From positions 22,699,689 to 22,763,688 of the forward strand of contig VZDJ01004378.1 in NCBI GenBank assembly GCA_008694505.1: a stretch of 64,000 bases of DNA, read 5' to 3'. Positions 14,220-27,900 of this stretch are shown piece by piece (the stretch's first letter is position 1; the number at the start of each line of letters is the position of its first letter). Below the pieces are notes generated by a model that did not search any database, was not told the DNA's origin, and worked only from the letters and a program-made list of their open reading frames with translations. The translations under genes were made by a program, and so were the position numbers. Origin of the DNA: Cyanoderma ruficeps (lineage: Eukaryota > Chordata > Aves > Passeriformes > Timaliidae).

Positions 14220-14576
14220 CACTGGCCTCTGGAACTGCACAATGCCCATTGTGCAAGAAGGTGAACTGGAAGCTCACCAGCCCCAGTGCCCTGCCTACTC
14301 CACTGTCAGCTGCAACACTGGGGTCTGTGGCCACTAGGGACCACCAGAGAGACCCCCAGGACAGAAGAATGCATGAGTAAGGGGGTGGGGAAATAGGTTA
14401 ATGATTATTGGGAAATTATTATTGTATGTACATTTAGTCCAGGACAACCAATGAATAGATATGTAGAATAGAGTATATAAACAGAAAGTTCCTTGTACTC
14501 AGCATGCACGTATTCAGGAGGAGCTATTCCCCTGTGCATCCAGCTGAGTAAAGAATGCCTGCTTCTTAATGCTACA
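14220..14576 (+). mobile_element. Putative ERV LTR fragment
   Basis: This segment has LTR-like architecture on the plus strand. It holds a TATATAAA-type promoter element at about 14474-14481, about 100 bp further on an AGTAAA near-consensus poly-A signal (about 14548), then GCCTGCTTCTTAATGCTACA, ending in CA at 14576. It is more GC-rich than its surroundings, and the tail resembles the R-U5 end of avian LTRs I have seen. I could not find the TG start or a target-site duplication, so the left edge is arbitrary and the element may extend further left or be truncated. No internal retroviral sequence is adjacent, so it would be a solo or partial LTR. Confidence 0.45.
14236..14255. repeat. Near-perfect 20-bp palindrome
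   Basis: TGCACAATG, CC, CATTGTGCA: nine-base arms separated by two bases. It lies near the assumed left side of the LTR-like segment. Confidence 0.9.
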
Positions 14577-15297
14577 TAGGTGTTAATTTTACATTGGAGT
14601 TTTTTTAATTTTACTGGTTTTTTGGTAACACAACATCTGAAAGGAAGTATGGAAGATGGTCATCACTTACTGAACAATTTTCAGTTTGATTCACAGAGCA
14701 TGTCAGTAGAGGATTTTGTTTTAGTTTATTTAGCCTTCTGTCTGCATGACAGAAACAACTCCCCATTAAAACATGTTCAAAAGAAGACTGAAAAATCCTT
14801 TTAGAAATTGTTGACACAATACTTTTAGAAATTTTCGATACATCAGAGAGTGATCATGTGTTTGGAGTCATAAAATGTGAGCTTTTCTGACTAGTATGGT
14901 TAGATTAAAATCCATTTTAACCGATCCTCTTGTATAAAATAACTCAGTAACCAACCTTCTGTGGTCCTGACATCTCCCATTTTGTGTTCCTCATCCATCG
15001 CCTAATTTCTTCTTCTGTTGAATCTCATCACACCTTACTCTGAGATTTTGACAATGTAGATTCTTTGCAAAGAAACTGAGACTGAAAATACATGAAAATT
15101 TAACTTGGAGAATGAGGGTGAATAGAAGTGAAATAAAATAATGATACATTTGCAAAATACTTAGCAAAATAAGATCAATTTCTTTTGCTCATATTCAGAC
15201 AGTATTTCTGAATCACTATCATTGTGGTTTAGCATGAATGTGGTTTTCTTCCTAAGGAAGTTATAGCAAAGATTGACAACTTGGCTGACGAATAGGA
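14577..15297. other. AT-rich DNA, nothing recognised
   Basis: No gene, repeat family or RNA recognised. Small open frames on both strands near 14.6-14.8 kb overlap each other and have no family motif. Confidence 0.55.
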
Positions 15298-15763
15298 GTG
15301 TTGTTCATGCCTCTGGAGAGCCCAGACTTAAATCAAAGCTCCCAGGGAACTTGGCCTTTTTGGCTTCCAGCTGGCAAGGAGTTAACCTCCCTTCATAAGT
15401 TAGAAGTTTGGTCTTGGCTCCCCGGGGCCCTGCCAGGCCTCAGGGGAGGGCACTGGCTGTGGGAAGGCTGCCTGGCCAGCAGTGTCCCCTCTCTGCCCCA
15501 GCTCCTGCCCGTGCTGGCCCTGCGCCAGGGGCCGAAGCGTCCCTGCTCTTGCCTTGGCTGACAGAGCCTCTGGTCCGAGGGAGGAGAGAATCTTGAAAAT
15601 TTTTCTCCAGAGCTAATCCAATTTTGAGTTGCTTTAGATCTGACTGGGGTGGAGGAGGATCATCCATCAGCGTTCCTGAGCATGCTCCCCCTTCCCCCCA
15701 CCCCCCAATCACCTGTGGCCTTGGAGTTCTGGGAATCAGCTGGAGAAAAAAAAAAAAAAAAAA
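15298..15763. other. GC-rich patch followed by A18
   Basis: A roughly 430-bp patch that is much richer in G+C and CpG than its flanks, with runs such as CTCCCCGGGGCCCTGCCAGG. It is followed by 18 consecutive A at 15746-15763. Three overlapping open frames cross it on both strands, as expected in stop-poor GC-rich DNA, and none shows a family motif. An LTR fragment, a processed retrocopy with an A tail, or a small regulatory CpG-rich element are all possible. I cannot choose between them. Confidence 0.5.
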
Positions 15764-16825
15764 CTGGGCAAAGACATTAACCCTTTTTCCTCCTCCATGA
15801 AAGACAGTGATTTAAAACGTAGAAAGACAGCATGAAATAAAAGTCAGCAGAAGAACTGATAAAGACTATTGGAAGAAGAGATAGAGGAAGTGGACATTTC
15901 TGACTGGACTTCTCTGGATGTGAACTATGGAGAAATAGGCTATTTTTTGCAATATCATAATGCTGTTTGGGGGAATGCGGGTTCTAGCTGAAGGTTGTGT
16001 GTCCTGATATAAATGAGATTTAACTGAGAATTTTGACTAGAGTAAGTCCCCAGCTCCTGGGGTAAAATAAGGAGATCTCAGCTTTTGAGACAAAGATAAT
16101 TTTAGAGATAGAAGAAGAGAATCCTTGCTTTATAGTAGAAAAGTATTCTTAAAATGGTACCCCAAATATGCAGAGGCCTATAAGCAGCTTGAGAAACTGT
16201 TGAATGAGTGGGATGGCACAGAATCTGCAAAATTCCCAGCAGTGGCAGATTTGTGACATTGAGAGCTACCAGACCTTTTCTTGTGGCCTATTATTTCCTT
16301 AAAACTGTAGAGAGACTCCTGTCCCAAAATGATGCAGGATTATGTTTAGATAGTTGCAACTGACTGAAAATCATAGTTTTCTTTCTATGTTGAGTGGGAA
16401 AGTGAACTGTTTGTGGTAAGGGGGAAGGTGTTTGAAAGTTTCATTTTCCTTTCTTTCCTTTTTTCTCTAGTGTATGTTAATGAAATCTATCAGTTCATTT
16501 TCAAGTTCAGCCCGTTTTGTTTTTTTCTCCCAAATCCTATCTCCCAGTTGGAAAACAAAATTCAGTGAATGTGAAACCACCACATAAATGGTGCTGTGAC
16601 TCATATAAGCAAACCAAAACCACTACCATTGTTCAACTCCAGAGTCCTTTTCAATGCCTCCCTTTTTTAACCAAAAACTTAGTTTTGTACTTGAAACAGC
16701 TCTTAATCAAGAAGGCAATTAGAGTTTTACTCTGAAGACTGTATTTTTTAGTCAGAATTAAAACTCATTTGATGGATCTCTTCACCTTGACATCACCCAG
16801 TGTTCAGCATCTTTTCTTCTGTTTT
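15764..16825. other. AT-rich DNA, nothing recognised
   Basis: No coding, RNA or repeat signal that I can support before the next CR1 fragment. Confidence 0.55.
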
Positions 16826-17478
16826 GGTGCTTTCACTTTAAAGTAATTCTCCCTTGTCACCACAGAGCTTCCTCTTTATACAGGTTGAATAAACTCAATT
16901 CTCTCAGCCTTTCCTCACAGGAGAAGTGCTCCATCCCTCTGATCATCTTGGTTTTGCCTCTGAACTTGCTCCAACAGGTCCATGTCCTTCCTGTGCTGGG
17001 ACCCCAGAGCTGGCTGCAGCACTGCAGGTGGGGTCTCACAGGAGCAGAGGGGCAGAATCCCCTCCCTCCTCTGCTGCCCACGCTGCTTTGGATGCAGCCT
17101 AGGACACGTTTGGCTCTCTGGACTGAGAGTGTACATTGTTGGGTCACGTCCAGCCTCACACACACCCACCTGCACCCCCAAGTCCTTCTACCCAGGGCTG
17201 GTCTTCATCTGTTCATCCCCCAGCCTGTGTTGATATTGGAGGTTGCTCTGACCCGGGTGCAGCACCTTGAACTTGGTCTTGTTAAACTGCATGGGATTCC
17301 CATGGGCCAGTTGAGCTTTTCCAGGTCCCTTTGGATGACATTTCAGGCCTCAGACATGTCAACTGCACCACTCAGCTTGGTGTCATTTGCAAATTGCCTG
17401 AGGTTGCACTCATTCCCTTTGCCTATGTCATTAATGAAGATGCTGAATAACATTGGTGCCATCTCAGCAATCCCTTAG
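16826..17478 (-). mobile_element. CR1 LINE fragment, minus strand
   Basis: Minus-strand CR1. The minus frame at 17165-16857 contains WGPSTGRTWTCWSKF and EERLRELSLFNLYKEEALW, close to the C-terminal region of the CR1 ORF2 protein. Higher coordinates (about 17300-17440) match the RT segment also present at 1.3-1.45 kb. Plus-strand marker text such as CTCTCAGCCTTTCCTCACAGG and CTCCAACAGGTCCATGTCCTTC is the usual antisense of CR1. A small internal deletion near 16870 joins the 3' region to the ORF2 end. The 197-codon frame on the plus strand at 16885-17478 is antisense to this element and is not a gene. Confidence 0.88.
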
Positions 17479-20400
17479 TTCTTGCTTTCTGGCCTCAGAG
17501 TTATTTTTTCCAGCTAGAATAACTTCAAAAAAGTAAACTAGAAGCAGAATATAAAGCAATTGTCTAAATGTCCAGACCTGAAAGCCAAAAGATTTTTCTA
17601 TTTTAGACCTTTCCATATGATTCTCAGCTGCCCTGTTGTAGGAAGGCACCACTTCAGTTGCTGCAACTTATATTGCTCTGCCACTGATCCTGAAGGGTCT
17701 GTTTGGTCAGATAAAATTACTATCTCCACACCTAAGTAAGACCTGATGGCTGAATCTTGAAAACGCTGTTACCAGGGTTTCAGTTTCTCTGTGTGAAATT
17801 AACTATTGTGTCAGCCAGAGGTCAGAGAACTTTTGTCCAAGGTTCTTTTTCATTACTGTTCTGTCCCAAACTGTTGTGTTTTCATAACTCTTAGTGGCCT
17901 GAAATTACTACTACTATGCTTATTTTAAGTCTCAACATTGTTTCTAAGTTTATTTTTCCTTACCAGAAAAGTGGAGCTACAGTGGTAGCAGCATTCCAGT
18001 TAAGAAGCTAACTGGTGTTTGCAAACCTCCTCAGCATTTATGACTAGACAGTTCATTCCATTTTCAAACATTATAATGTATCTGCTCTCTGTAAAACTAA
18101 AACTTGTCTGTCTGTCTCTGGTCTATCCAGAAGCATCTTCTACTGTTTTGATACCTTAGGAAAGTCAGGTTTTATTTTACTAAGCACAAGATTGCATATA
18201 CCTAAAGAATATATCAATAAAGAAAATAAATTTGACAAGTGGAACCTTACTAAGTGTTATTACTAAGGTAATTTAACTTTTAGAACTATGCCAATGGTTT
18301 TCTTATTCATAGTAATTTTTGAAAAGAAGAAATAGTAGAAAGCTTTTCCTTCTGTTGCTGCTTTCTTAGAAACCATATGTCGTTTCTATGTTTTATTCAT
18401 GTTTTCTTTTTATTAACCACCACCTCTTCCTAAAAATCCTGTTGTTTTATATTACTTGATGATTTTCTCACCCTGGATTTCAAACCTGCTAGCCATCTTA
18501 CTCGACTTGTAATGCTGAAATGAAAATGTCTAGAAAACAGATTTTCCTGATTCTTTCCAGCATTTTCTATTAGAGAAAAGAGAAATAGCATGAAACTAAT
18601 TTTTTAAAATTTTCAATAATTTTTGAAATTTGGATTAGAACATTGCTAGGAACAGTATTAGTTGCCCACACACAGACAAAAGGGAGGAAAGCTTACTTAA
18701 AAAGAAAAAAATAATAAAATTTTGAAGACCTTTACACATCAATGCATTATTGGTATCTGGTCTGTAATTTCACTTTTTTCCCCACAGCTTTTCAAAAGTT
18801 TGGAGTATAAACATGGCAATATAAATAATAAAATTCTTAATTAACCAATGTAATTTGCTGTATTCCTGGACAACTGTGGTTGGATGGGAGCTTTAACTCC
18901 CCAAGCCGTTTGGATATAAACCAGGCTTGGATAAAAACTTTATAGCTCTGTTATCACAAAACCAAGAGTTAATCAAAATCCCTTCTACTGAGCCCTGAAA
19001 TAAAAGATAAAGTACATAAAGTATAGTGCTATGTTAATGCAGCTGTCTGGGAAGAGATTAGTTTTATCTGTACATGTATGTACTAAGTCAAATGCTCAGT
19101 AATGGTAAAGGATACAAGTTCAGAGCATTAATCTTTAGATTCTCAGCTAATGTACAACTTTCACATACAGATGGGTTTATGTTGCTCACCCAGTTGCTGA
19201 GCAGTGTTAGATTTTGGTTCCAGGATTTGGAAATTTACCTTAGAAACTATATAACACAGTTTATTCTGTGCAAAATGGTGGAAGCATTTCATTGCAGGAT
19301 AAAAAGAGCTCTTAATTTTGTAACTGGATGTATTTCTATTCTTGCAGTATCTCAATTATAATAGCATTACTTTAAAAAGTTTTTTTCTTTGATTATCTAC
19401 ATAATACAATTAATGCACTGATAAAAAGAATAGTGTATTTTTACACTTCAGTGACAGGATTTTCTCATGGTAAAATTTACTTCAAAATCTTGCTATTTTC
19501 CTGGTTGCATTTTGCTTTAGATCACTGAAAATTGCCCGCAGTATTTGAAAGTACAGGTGGATGGGAAATTGTGAGTCTCCAGGCATAATAAAAAACTATG
19601 AAGGAAAAATCTATTTCCTTTGATTACTTTAACTCAAATGGTTTCCCTGTGTGAGCAACAATTGTGAATCCATACCAAACAGATAGCTTGCTTAGCAGCA
19701 ATCTTCCTTTCTAGCAAATTTCCTTCAAGTAAATGCTTTAAGTCTGATACAGTGCAATAGAAAAAGACACCAGGTGCAAAGAATTTCTGTGATTAGACCC
19801 AGATATCTTTAGATTGGTCTCTAATCGAGTTTCTTGGAAAAGCAAAATATCTTCCAAGTAACTGCAAGTTCAACTTGTGAGATACCAAGAAACACAGCCA
19901 AGCAAAAATAACCCAGATTCATGAAACCAATCTTCTTATAATTTACAATTTCTGACAAGGATTCCCAGTTGCTTGTGGGATGGCATTTCTGATGGCAAAA
20001 TTTTTTCTATTATAAAATCATCTTCCCATGATAAAATTTTAATAGGTGCAAGGTTATAAAATGTCTATTTCATTCTTTTTAGGAATCTCTGAATGACATA
20101 ATATCCCAAACAACATTATTTTCTGAACCCTTTGCTGGTAGTTGTAGGTAATCTTTCATCATTTTCTACAGTTTAAAATTTAAGTAAACATATTCTTCTT
20201 GGTTTTTTTTTTTATTTATTTTTTAAGGAAAACAGCCTTCACATTTTTGTTTGATGCATTTAGAGAATATAAGAACACAATTCCCTTGTTCATACATATG
20301 GAAAGAAAAGACAGAATGTAACTGCTTACTTCCTCATGAGCCATATATAAGAAAGAACCTACATCTTCCAAGAACTGTCTTGGCTCAGCTCTATTTAGTT

Positions 20401-23400
20401 TATGAAATTTGAGAGAGCACAGCAGGCGTTAATTGCATCCCATTCTGGGATATTTACTTTGCATTACTAGGTGGAGTAAATGGAAGAAACATAACCATGT
20501 TAGAAGTTTCCAGTTCAGCAAGCCAGAATTTCAGACCATTTACCTGAAGTTCTGTGGCTTTAGAGCATATTGCAAGTCCTCTCTGAGATTAAATTTACAT
20601 GTAAAATACTCATATTTTATAAGCCATCACAGCCAATGCAAGAAAATTTAATTCTGTGAGATCTTTTTAAGCAATATCTTTCATATTCCCAAAATTATAA
20701 ACTATGACATTTCTGGGGTTTTTTTTGTCCTGTGATTGTAATATCTTCAAGACATTTGTATTGTATATTAAGATTGTAATATCTTAAATGTGTTACATAC
20801 TAAATAATTTATTATTGGTTCCCTGTCTCACCACAGGAAAAATAAAGAGAAATTTTGGTTTTATAGGGGATTTATAATCTACTTCCATTAACTAGAAGCT
20901 TCTTGTTTTCATTTTAATTTAATTTATGATTTCCTACATTTTAGCAATGTCTCATATTGTCTTTCCCTTAGAACTAATAAAGCAGACCTTAGATGCTCTC
21001 ATGTGTGCTTAATAATACTCAAGGTTATACTGTCTGCCCAGAAAACTTAAATTTAGCAAGGAGATAAGAAAGAACATAGCAGTTTTAGCTTTGTGCCTTT
21101 AAAGAGAGGATATACAGACCCTAAATAATTTCAGAAGTATTTGAACATTTCCACAGCCCCTCTTTCTCTCTTGGGAACATGTGCTGCAAAGACTTCCCCT
21201 TAAGGGATTTCTTACAGACCAGCTCTGTTAAACACACTTCAGAGGAGGCACTGAAAGACAGGATGACTGTTTTCTATATTCTTGAATAAGGTTTGTCATT
21301 TAATTACAAAGCAATTCCTCTTCCCTTGCAGTACTTCTATTCATGTCTTTAGTGCCCCAGAAGAACAGAAGATATGAGTTCTGAAGTGATACAGCTTTGC
21401 CTTGTGGCCTTCCCAGCTGTACCAGACCACTATTGCTGATAAAGTGCTCCACAATACAGATTTACAAACTGTTTGGCTTAAAATCGTCTCTTTCTTCTGC
21501 TGTCAGTGAACTTAAAGACTCACTTTCTGAAAGAAGTGCAGCAAATGCAGCTCCTGTGAAGTCAGCATTCCACATTTTATGGGAATAAGATGTCCCAGAG
21601 GACAGAGGCTTCTTTTGCCTGAACCTGACCTTGGAAACCAGAAAAAGCCTCACACATTGTGCTTAAATGCAAGGTGGTTATATGCTTGTTGTTTTACTTT
21701 GAGCTTCCTGTTTCATTTTTTCCATTTTACCACTAGAGTAATTTAACCTGGAAGCCCAGAAGAGAAGGAGGGAACATATTTCTGAACAAAATCTTATCAC
21801 GGTAACCTGATGTTACATCCATATTTTTTGTATAAAATGTGAGCCTCTCAATTGCTAGTATTTTATTCAGGGCTTCAAGAGTGGGGAAGAAGCTCCTGGA
21901 AACAGAAAAATTGAGAAACATTCTCAAGAAGACCTGTGGTTTTCTGTACACTGGTGATATCTATCCTAAATGCCCTTTGGAAATTTCCTCTGTCTGGAGT
22001 AAGGAAAACTTCTAAAACTTTGAGTCTAACCTGACAGGAAGTCTGGATTTCCTGTATTTCTTAACATACCACTTTACAGTTATTCTTAGGATACCTACTT
22101 GATGAAATGTGCTCCTAAAAAAGATAAAGGCATAAGTGTCTTGATTTGATCCTGGAGCCAGCAGGCTGTATCAGGCAAGAAAGAACAGCAGGAAGCTTCT
22201 CTCCCCAATGCTGAAAGCAAATGGATTTGGTTGCTTAACGGATCATCTGGGGTCCATTTGAAATGCCCTTGGAATTATGCTATTTTTCCATCGTCAAGGA
22301 GACTGGTGCTGCTGGAAAAGCTGTGTTGGTCCAATGAAAAACATCTTCCACTGACAAAATTTTACATGTTTTGTTTTGTTTTTTTGAGTATCTGGAGTTT
22401 CATCTGTATTTCATACAACCAAGAATTATGTTGTACTTCAGTCCCAACAGTATTTTAGAGTTTAAGTGATCTCTTTCCAGACAGAAATTTAGCAGAACAG
22501 TATTTGAAGGCAAAGGTAACTTTAGCCTATCTGAAAAGTACTTCATTTTACAGCCTCTCAAATGAAGAGAATGATCTTTTCTTAAGCAATATACATGTTT
22601 TAAAGAACATTTACAAAACACAAGGAACTAATTTACTCTTCAAGTAACTAGAAAGGTTACACAAAGAGAAAAAATGAGATTTTTATGTTATCCTTATAAA
22701 GAGGTTTAATGAGTTTTATTGAAATTATATCTCTTTCCTGCTACTATGAATTGTTAAAAAACATTTTAGAGATACTATCCTTTCCCCAGTTTTGCTTGTT
22801 TTTTTTCTTTGAAGGGGTAGTAAAATAAGAATTCAGAAATACATGGATTTTCAAACATTATATTAGTTTCATAATATACAAGATCTTAACACATTAAAAT
22901 TTGTTTGTGGGGAAGGTCTAGAAAGATTTCAGCTATATATTCTGAACTAAATTTTGACCCTTGTTCATCTCTTTTCATGCAAATAATCAAGTGCAGGCTA
23001 TGCAAAGAATATAAACTTCATATGACTTCTACAACAAAACAGTTAAACTAATACAGTATCTTTAAACAAAATAATCTTTTGGATAGATAGTGGTAAGATT
23101 TTTATGTGGAGATAGAAATGTAGCAACTATATTGTTTGCTGTTGTGCAGAGAAAGCAAATGAAGTTGCCTCTACTGGAAGAAACTTTCATATAGATTTCT
23201 CAGATGACACTCATAGCTTTTCTTCTGAAGGTCAGGAAGTAATTGTAGACAGAGTCTACTAGTTCTTGCTTCTATCACTTCACTAGATTTTGCATTGCAC
23301 TACTTTTGGTTTGTGAAATGTAAACCAGCAACATAAGTTATAAAAAAGCTCAATAAATTGTAGAAATTAAACCATTGGAAAAATCCAGGATGCTGCATGT

Positions 23401-26400
23401 GAGAGCAGTTGTGTGGGTCTAATTAACATTCCTGAACATAAAAACAAAGTTAAAACATTAGGCAACATCAATACCTCCAATACTTCTTCCATATGCTGTT
23501 TCAGCTTTTAAACATTGGATGTGACAATCTGTTTAGACACATACGGTTCAGTGTAAACACCGCTCTTAAAGCAAAGCTTTAAACTCAAGATTTCTCTTGG
23601 AAGTGAACAATGTGTTCAGAAGTGAATGAGATACTTACATATTCTGTGTGAGTTTTGGAGCAACCCTCCATGTTTAGATCCAAAGACCATGTTCTGCCAG
23701 GGCTTTCCATGAGAGCATTCCATCAGAGATGGAGAACATGTTCATTTCTGACATTCTGGGACCAAACCTCTGGATTAGCCTATCTGAATGACCCTTCAGA
23801 AGCATCTTAGTCTTGCTAAAGTTAATGTGAAACTCTGAATGATGTCAATATAGAATGAGTTCAACTGTCAATTTTGTGAAGACTTATTTGCTGAATTTCA
23901 TACTCTAAAATTATAGAGCTGTATTTATTCATCCCCCAAGACATACTCCTCAGGATCCTCCTGAGGGTGCACTATAGTAAAACAAACAAATACTTTGCTG
24001 CATGAACAATATGGTATAATCATGCTTAAAAAGAAATAAACCAAATGAGGACAAACCAGAAAAATCAGAAAAGTGTGCCTCTGTATTCTAGTAATCTTCC
24101 TACTCTTTTCTTTGTTTTAACTTTAAGGAAGGAGGCCTTGGGGAAGGAGCTTTTTACTAATTTTCTTTACTACATCTAATATTATATTGCTCAGGCATGT
24201 CCTCCATCAGGTATTCTTGAAATGAAGCTAATAATAAATATGTTGCTAAAATTTTCTGGATATTAAAAGAAAAACAGAAGTAATGCATACTAAAACAATG
24301 GCAGCCTTTTTTTTTTTCTTTTTTTTTTAATGCACTAATAAAACCATGAATTGTTCAGGATTCTATATTTTGCTTTATTTTTTTCCACCATATAAAAATA
24401 AAGTGTCCAGGGATACAGATTAGTACTCATGTGGAAGCACTGAAATATAATTTATTTTTAAGGCAACTACCTTAGTTTTTGTAATTCACTTAGGAATCTG
24501 TGTAAAGGTTTTGCATGCATTAAATTATTTTTTCACATTTCATTCAACCCACAGTGGGACAATCAGCTTCAGGTTTCAGCTATGATTCAGTCTTGATCAC
24601 AGCACGTTATTATACCCACACAACCGTCATTTGCTTTTCTTTCTCCAGCTATAGATGATTAGGTTGCTTGCAGCTTTCTTAATTAAAAATCTGCTTATTT
24701 TTACTGGACTTAAGAAGATTAAAGGATATGATGAATATACAATTTATGACTGAAATGGAAAGCTATCTGGGAAGTAAAGTGGAAGTGAAATATAAGAATA
24801 CATTCTGAAAATGTAGCTTTGTACAGAACAAGTCACATTTTCAATGGAAACTGTATTGCTGACTTTAGACGTCTACCTTTGTATTTGCAGAACATGTTGA
24901 CCAATTTAAGATATTATATGTGCACATAGACAGCCTAGAAAATAGCATGGATACCGAGAGACTGATTGCACAATTCTGCAGCAGGTTTTGAAAAGCAGAC
25001 CCTGTATTCAACTTAGTTACAGAGTCAGTCCAACTTGATTTTACCAGGAACTGACATTTTACAATTTCATCCTCCTGCTTTTATGAGAAGTTAGAGATAT
25101 TAGTGGAGTAAAACACAAATATCTGTCCCATTATACCATTATACCAGTTGAACATGGCTCAGACAGCATGCCTAATGTGTAAATAGATGGAACACGCTGT
25201 TTGTTACTCCTTTCAAAAAAAAGCAAAGTAACCTATGGATATGTATTTTATTTGGCATTCCTTTTGTATCCATAAGAACAGAGGAAAAACCATAGCAAGT
25301 CACTAATAAAACTCTGAGCACATAAAGGTATGGGATAGTGAATATTGGTCCTCTCTGAAGCCACATGAAAAGATTGAATAAAGACAGTGAAAAGACTAAG
25401 TCCCACTTCTTGTTAAATACTTGTGCTTTATGTGTGGGACATGTGAATTCATACCTGTCTTCTGCTAGAAAATATTGAATCTAATGAGAGCACTTGACAG
25501 AACTTATCAGTGTCCTGGAGAAACCCGCTCTCTTCCCTTTCTGCTGGCAATGCTTTAGTTTATTGGAACCCTTAAATATCTCCTACAGAGGAAAACAGTT
25601 TTGCATGCTGGTCATCTTATTGTTTTCAACTATATTCTCAACTACAGCTAGTTGATTGAGGACTACAACTACAGTTGGATTGAGGACAAAAATTTACTAA
25701 AGAGTCAAGATAGTAAAGATACCTGAAAAGAAAAATACCTCTATTTTATGTGGGAAGTTGTTTGTTGGTTTCATTTTTCTCTGGAAATAAAAGCTAAGAT
25801 AAGATATAAATATGTCACTAGACATTTTTCATGCGCATATAAAATTTTTAAAGTTAAAGGTTTGTGTAATTTTATGTGACAAACAGATACCACCCTGATT
25901 GAATTGGGAAGACAGGCTGAATGATGAGATAGACATTTCAAATTTTGCCCTATTTACATAAAATAAATGGTGACTTAGGCAAAAGAAGTGAATTTTAAAG
26001 AGGGTATTTAAAAAAAAAGATCCTACATTGGATCAGAGGTTTTGGAAAAGCAACAGATGTGAATCAGTTGTTTATTAAAACCATTCGTAAAAAAAACTTC
26101 TGATAAGCAGGAAGAGGATGGTCTTTTAAGCAGCAGGTGCTACTTCTTAGAATTTCATCACTGACTGCTGTTATGAAAACAGCTGCTGAAGTATGAGAAC
26201 TAGGGACAACTGGGTTTCTGTTTGTGAAAAGAAACACTTTATTTCTGAATTTTATGTGCTCTCTTCTTTTCCTATCTCCCCTTGAATTTGAGTAATGAGC
26301 CAGATGGAATTGTTTCATGACTCACTAGTGGGGCTGAATTGACCTACATCTACAGCATTAAACAGAAAATGCTAGAAATGTTTGAAGATTCAAGCACACT

Positions 26401-27777
26401 TGATGTGCTGTAAAGACAATGACATTATTAAAGAAAGAAAGAAAACTGCCAGGAACTAAGAGAAAATCCATGTATATTTAACTGAAACAAAGACATACAA
26501 ATGTAATGCTGAAACCTCTAAGCTAAATCTACATAGTAATCAGAAATAATGTAGAAGCAGTTCAGTTGGAGAAAATAGGTCACTCAAGGTGGTTTCTTTT
26601 TCTTTCAATTTGTTCATAGCATGGTTTTGTATTTATTTCCACTTTTTATTTTGCTCTCTGCTTACAGCAAATATTCATTGTGCTGTGAAAACCCAGAGAA
26701 TTCTCCCTCTGAGAATTTTACTGGCAACAACAGAAACATGATGCAAGGCAGTTCAGATTTATACAATTTATACTTTTAAACTTTCATCAAAAAGATGCAG
26801 TCCCATTCTTTACACATACATGGCAGTTTACTGATGCTTCTTCACAGCTTCCTTGCTAGAAAAGCTTTCACCGCCTATGGAAGGTGAATTAGCTCAGCAC
26901 TCTGGCTTGTGTTTAAAATGTCCTACAGTGCTAGTAGTTCTTAGGAGCAGCACTTCAGCTTTGGTCTTTAAACTGCTGTAACAAGACTGATGAGACAACA
27001 TCAGAGCCCATATGTGATACAACACACGCCAGCATTCTATGAATGTTTTTAAATACCAAAAAAAGCATTTGTGGAGATCTGTGGGCTTCAACTCTCCTTC
27101 ATCTTGGGTTGCAAGAAAAAAAATTCAGAGACGCATATAGCTGATATTCAGTTGTTTACTGTTGGCAGATTATTTTGACCTTTGGGACTACACAGATGCT
27201 AAGTGCTCCAGATCACTACATCAGTCAGCAACATTCTTCTTGTCATATTGGAGTTTTACTTAATTAAGAATCTCCCACATGAGGAAATTTAATATTATCC
27301 ATGGAAAATGAAACTGCAATACGTTTAGCAAAAGGGCCTCCAGGACAATGAATCTGAATGAATCTTTAGCCGGGAAAAGGATTGTGCTAGGTTGTACTCT
27401 GAAGTAAATATGTTACAGTTATGATGAATTCAAGTGTACCTCAGCATCATGCTTAATACTTTTAAAAATGTCAATATGAAGACTTGTAAGTTTGGTACTT
27501 TCAGGCTGGTGATAAATGAACTTGTGTAACACTGCTGAAAGTGGTTCATCTCAGCTGTGAATGTAGGTGTATAATGACATCTGGCTAACCCATCACTGTA
27601 TTACATGCAGAATATTAATCTAGATGGAAGTTGCTGCTGAAAATTTTAAAAGCAAACAAATTGATTTATTCACTTTATGAAGGGCTAAACAAGTGAATGC
27701 TAACTCTTTTACAAATCTTTTAAATAATCTCTAATTCCTGTCAGGGGGAAATCTAAATTTTAATTTTAATATTTTTC
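17479..27777. other. About 10 kb AT-rich non-coding DNA
   Basis: No gene supported. All open frames are under 100 codons, with no motif or paired splice context that I could recognise. Small structures seen: a spaced repeat of GATTGTAATATCTT near 20735-20790, T-rich runs near 24308-24328, an imperfect tandem duplication of about 25 bp near 25638-25686, and an AAAG run near 26430. I recognise no known mobile element, but old decayed copies could be missed by eye. Confidence 0.55.
25638..25686. repeat. Imperfect tandem duplication, about 25 bp
   Basis: Two neighbouring copies share CAACTACAG, then TTG, then GATTGAGGAC, differing by a few bases. It looks like a slippage duplication. Confidence 0.6.
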
Positions 27778-27900
27778 AGAGAATCACAGAATCACTGAAT
27801 AAGTAAGGCTGAAAGGGTCCACAGTGGATCATCTGGTCCAACCTCTCTGCTCAAGCAGGGTCTTTGATATCTATCCTCCCAAAGCTTAATACGGGAAGAT
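27778..27900 (-). mobile_element. CR1 LINE 3' end, minus strand
   Basis: The plus strand reads AGAATCACAGAATCAC, then GATCATCTGGTCCAACC and CTGCTCAAGCAGGGT. This is the reverse complement of the CR1 3' terminus. Only the last 120 bp or so is kept, typical of a severely 5'-truncated insertion. Confidence 0.85.

Noticed and set aside
15298..15712. Three overlapping frames of 60-90 codons in the GC-rich patch
   Set aside because: Frames on both strands with Pro/Leu/Ala/Gly-rich text are expected in stop-poor GC-rich DNA; no family match.
16885..17478. 197-codon open frame on the plus strand
   Set aside because: It is exactly antisense to a CR1 fragment whose minus strand encodes recognisable ORF2 pieces.
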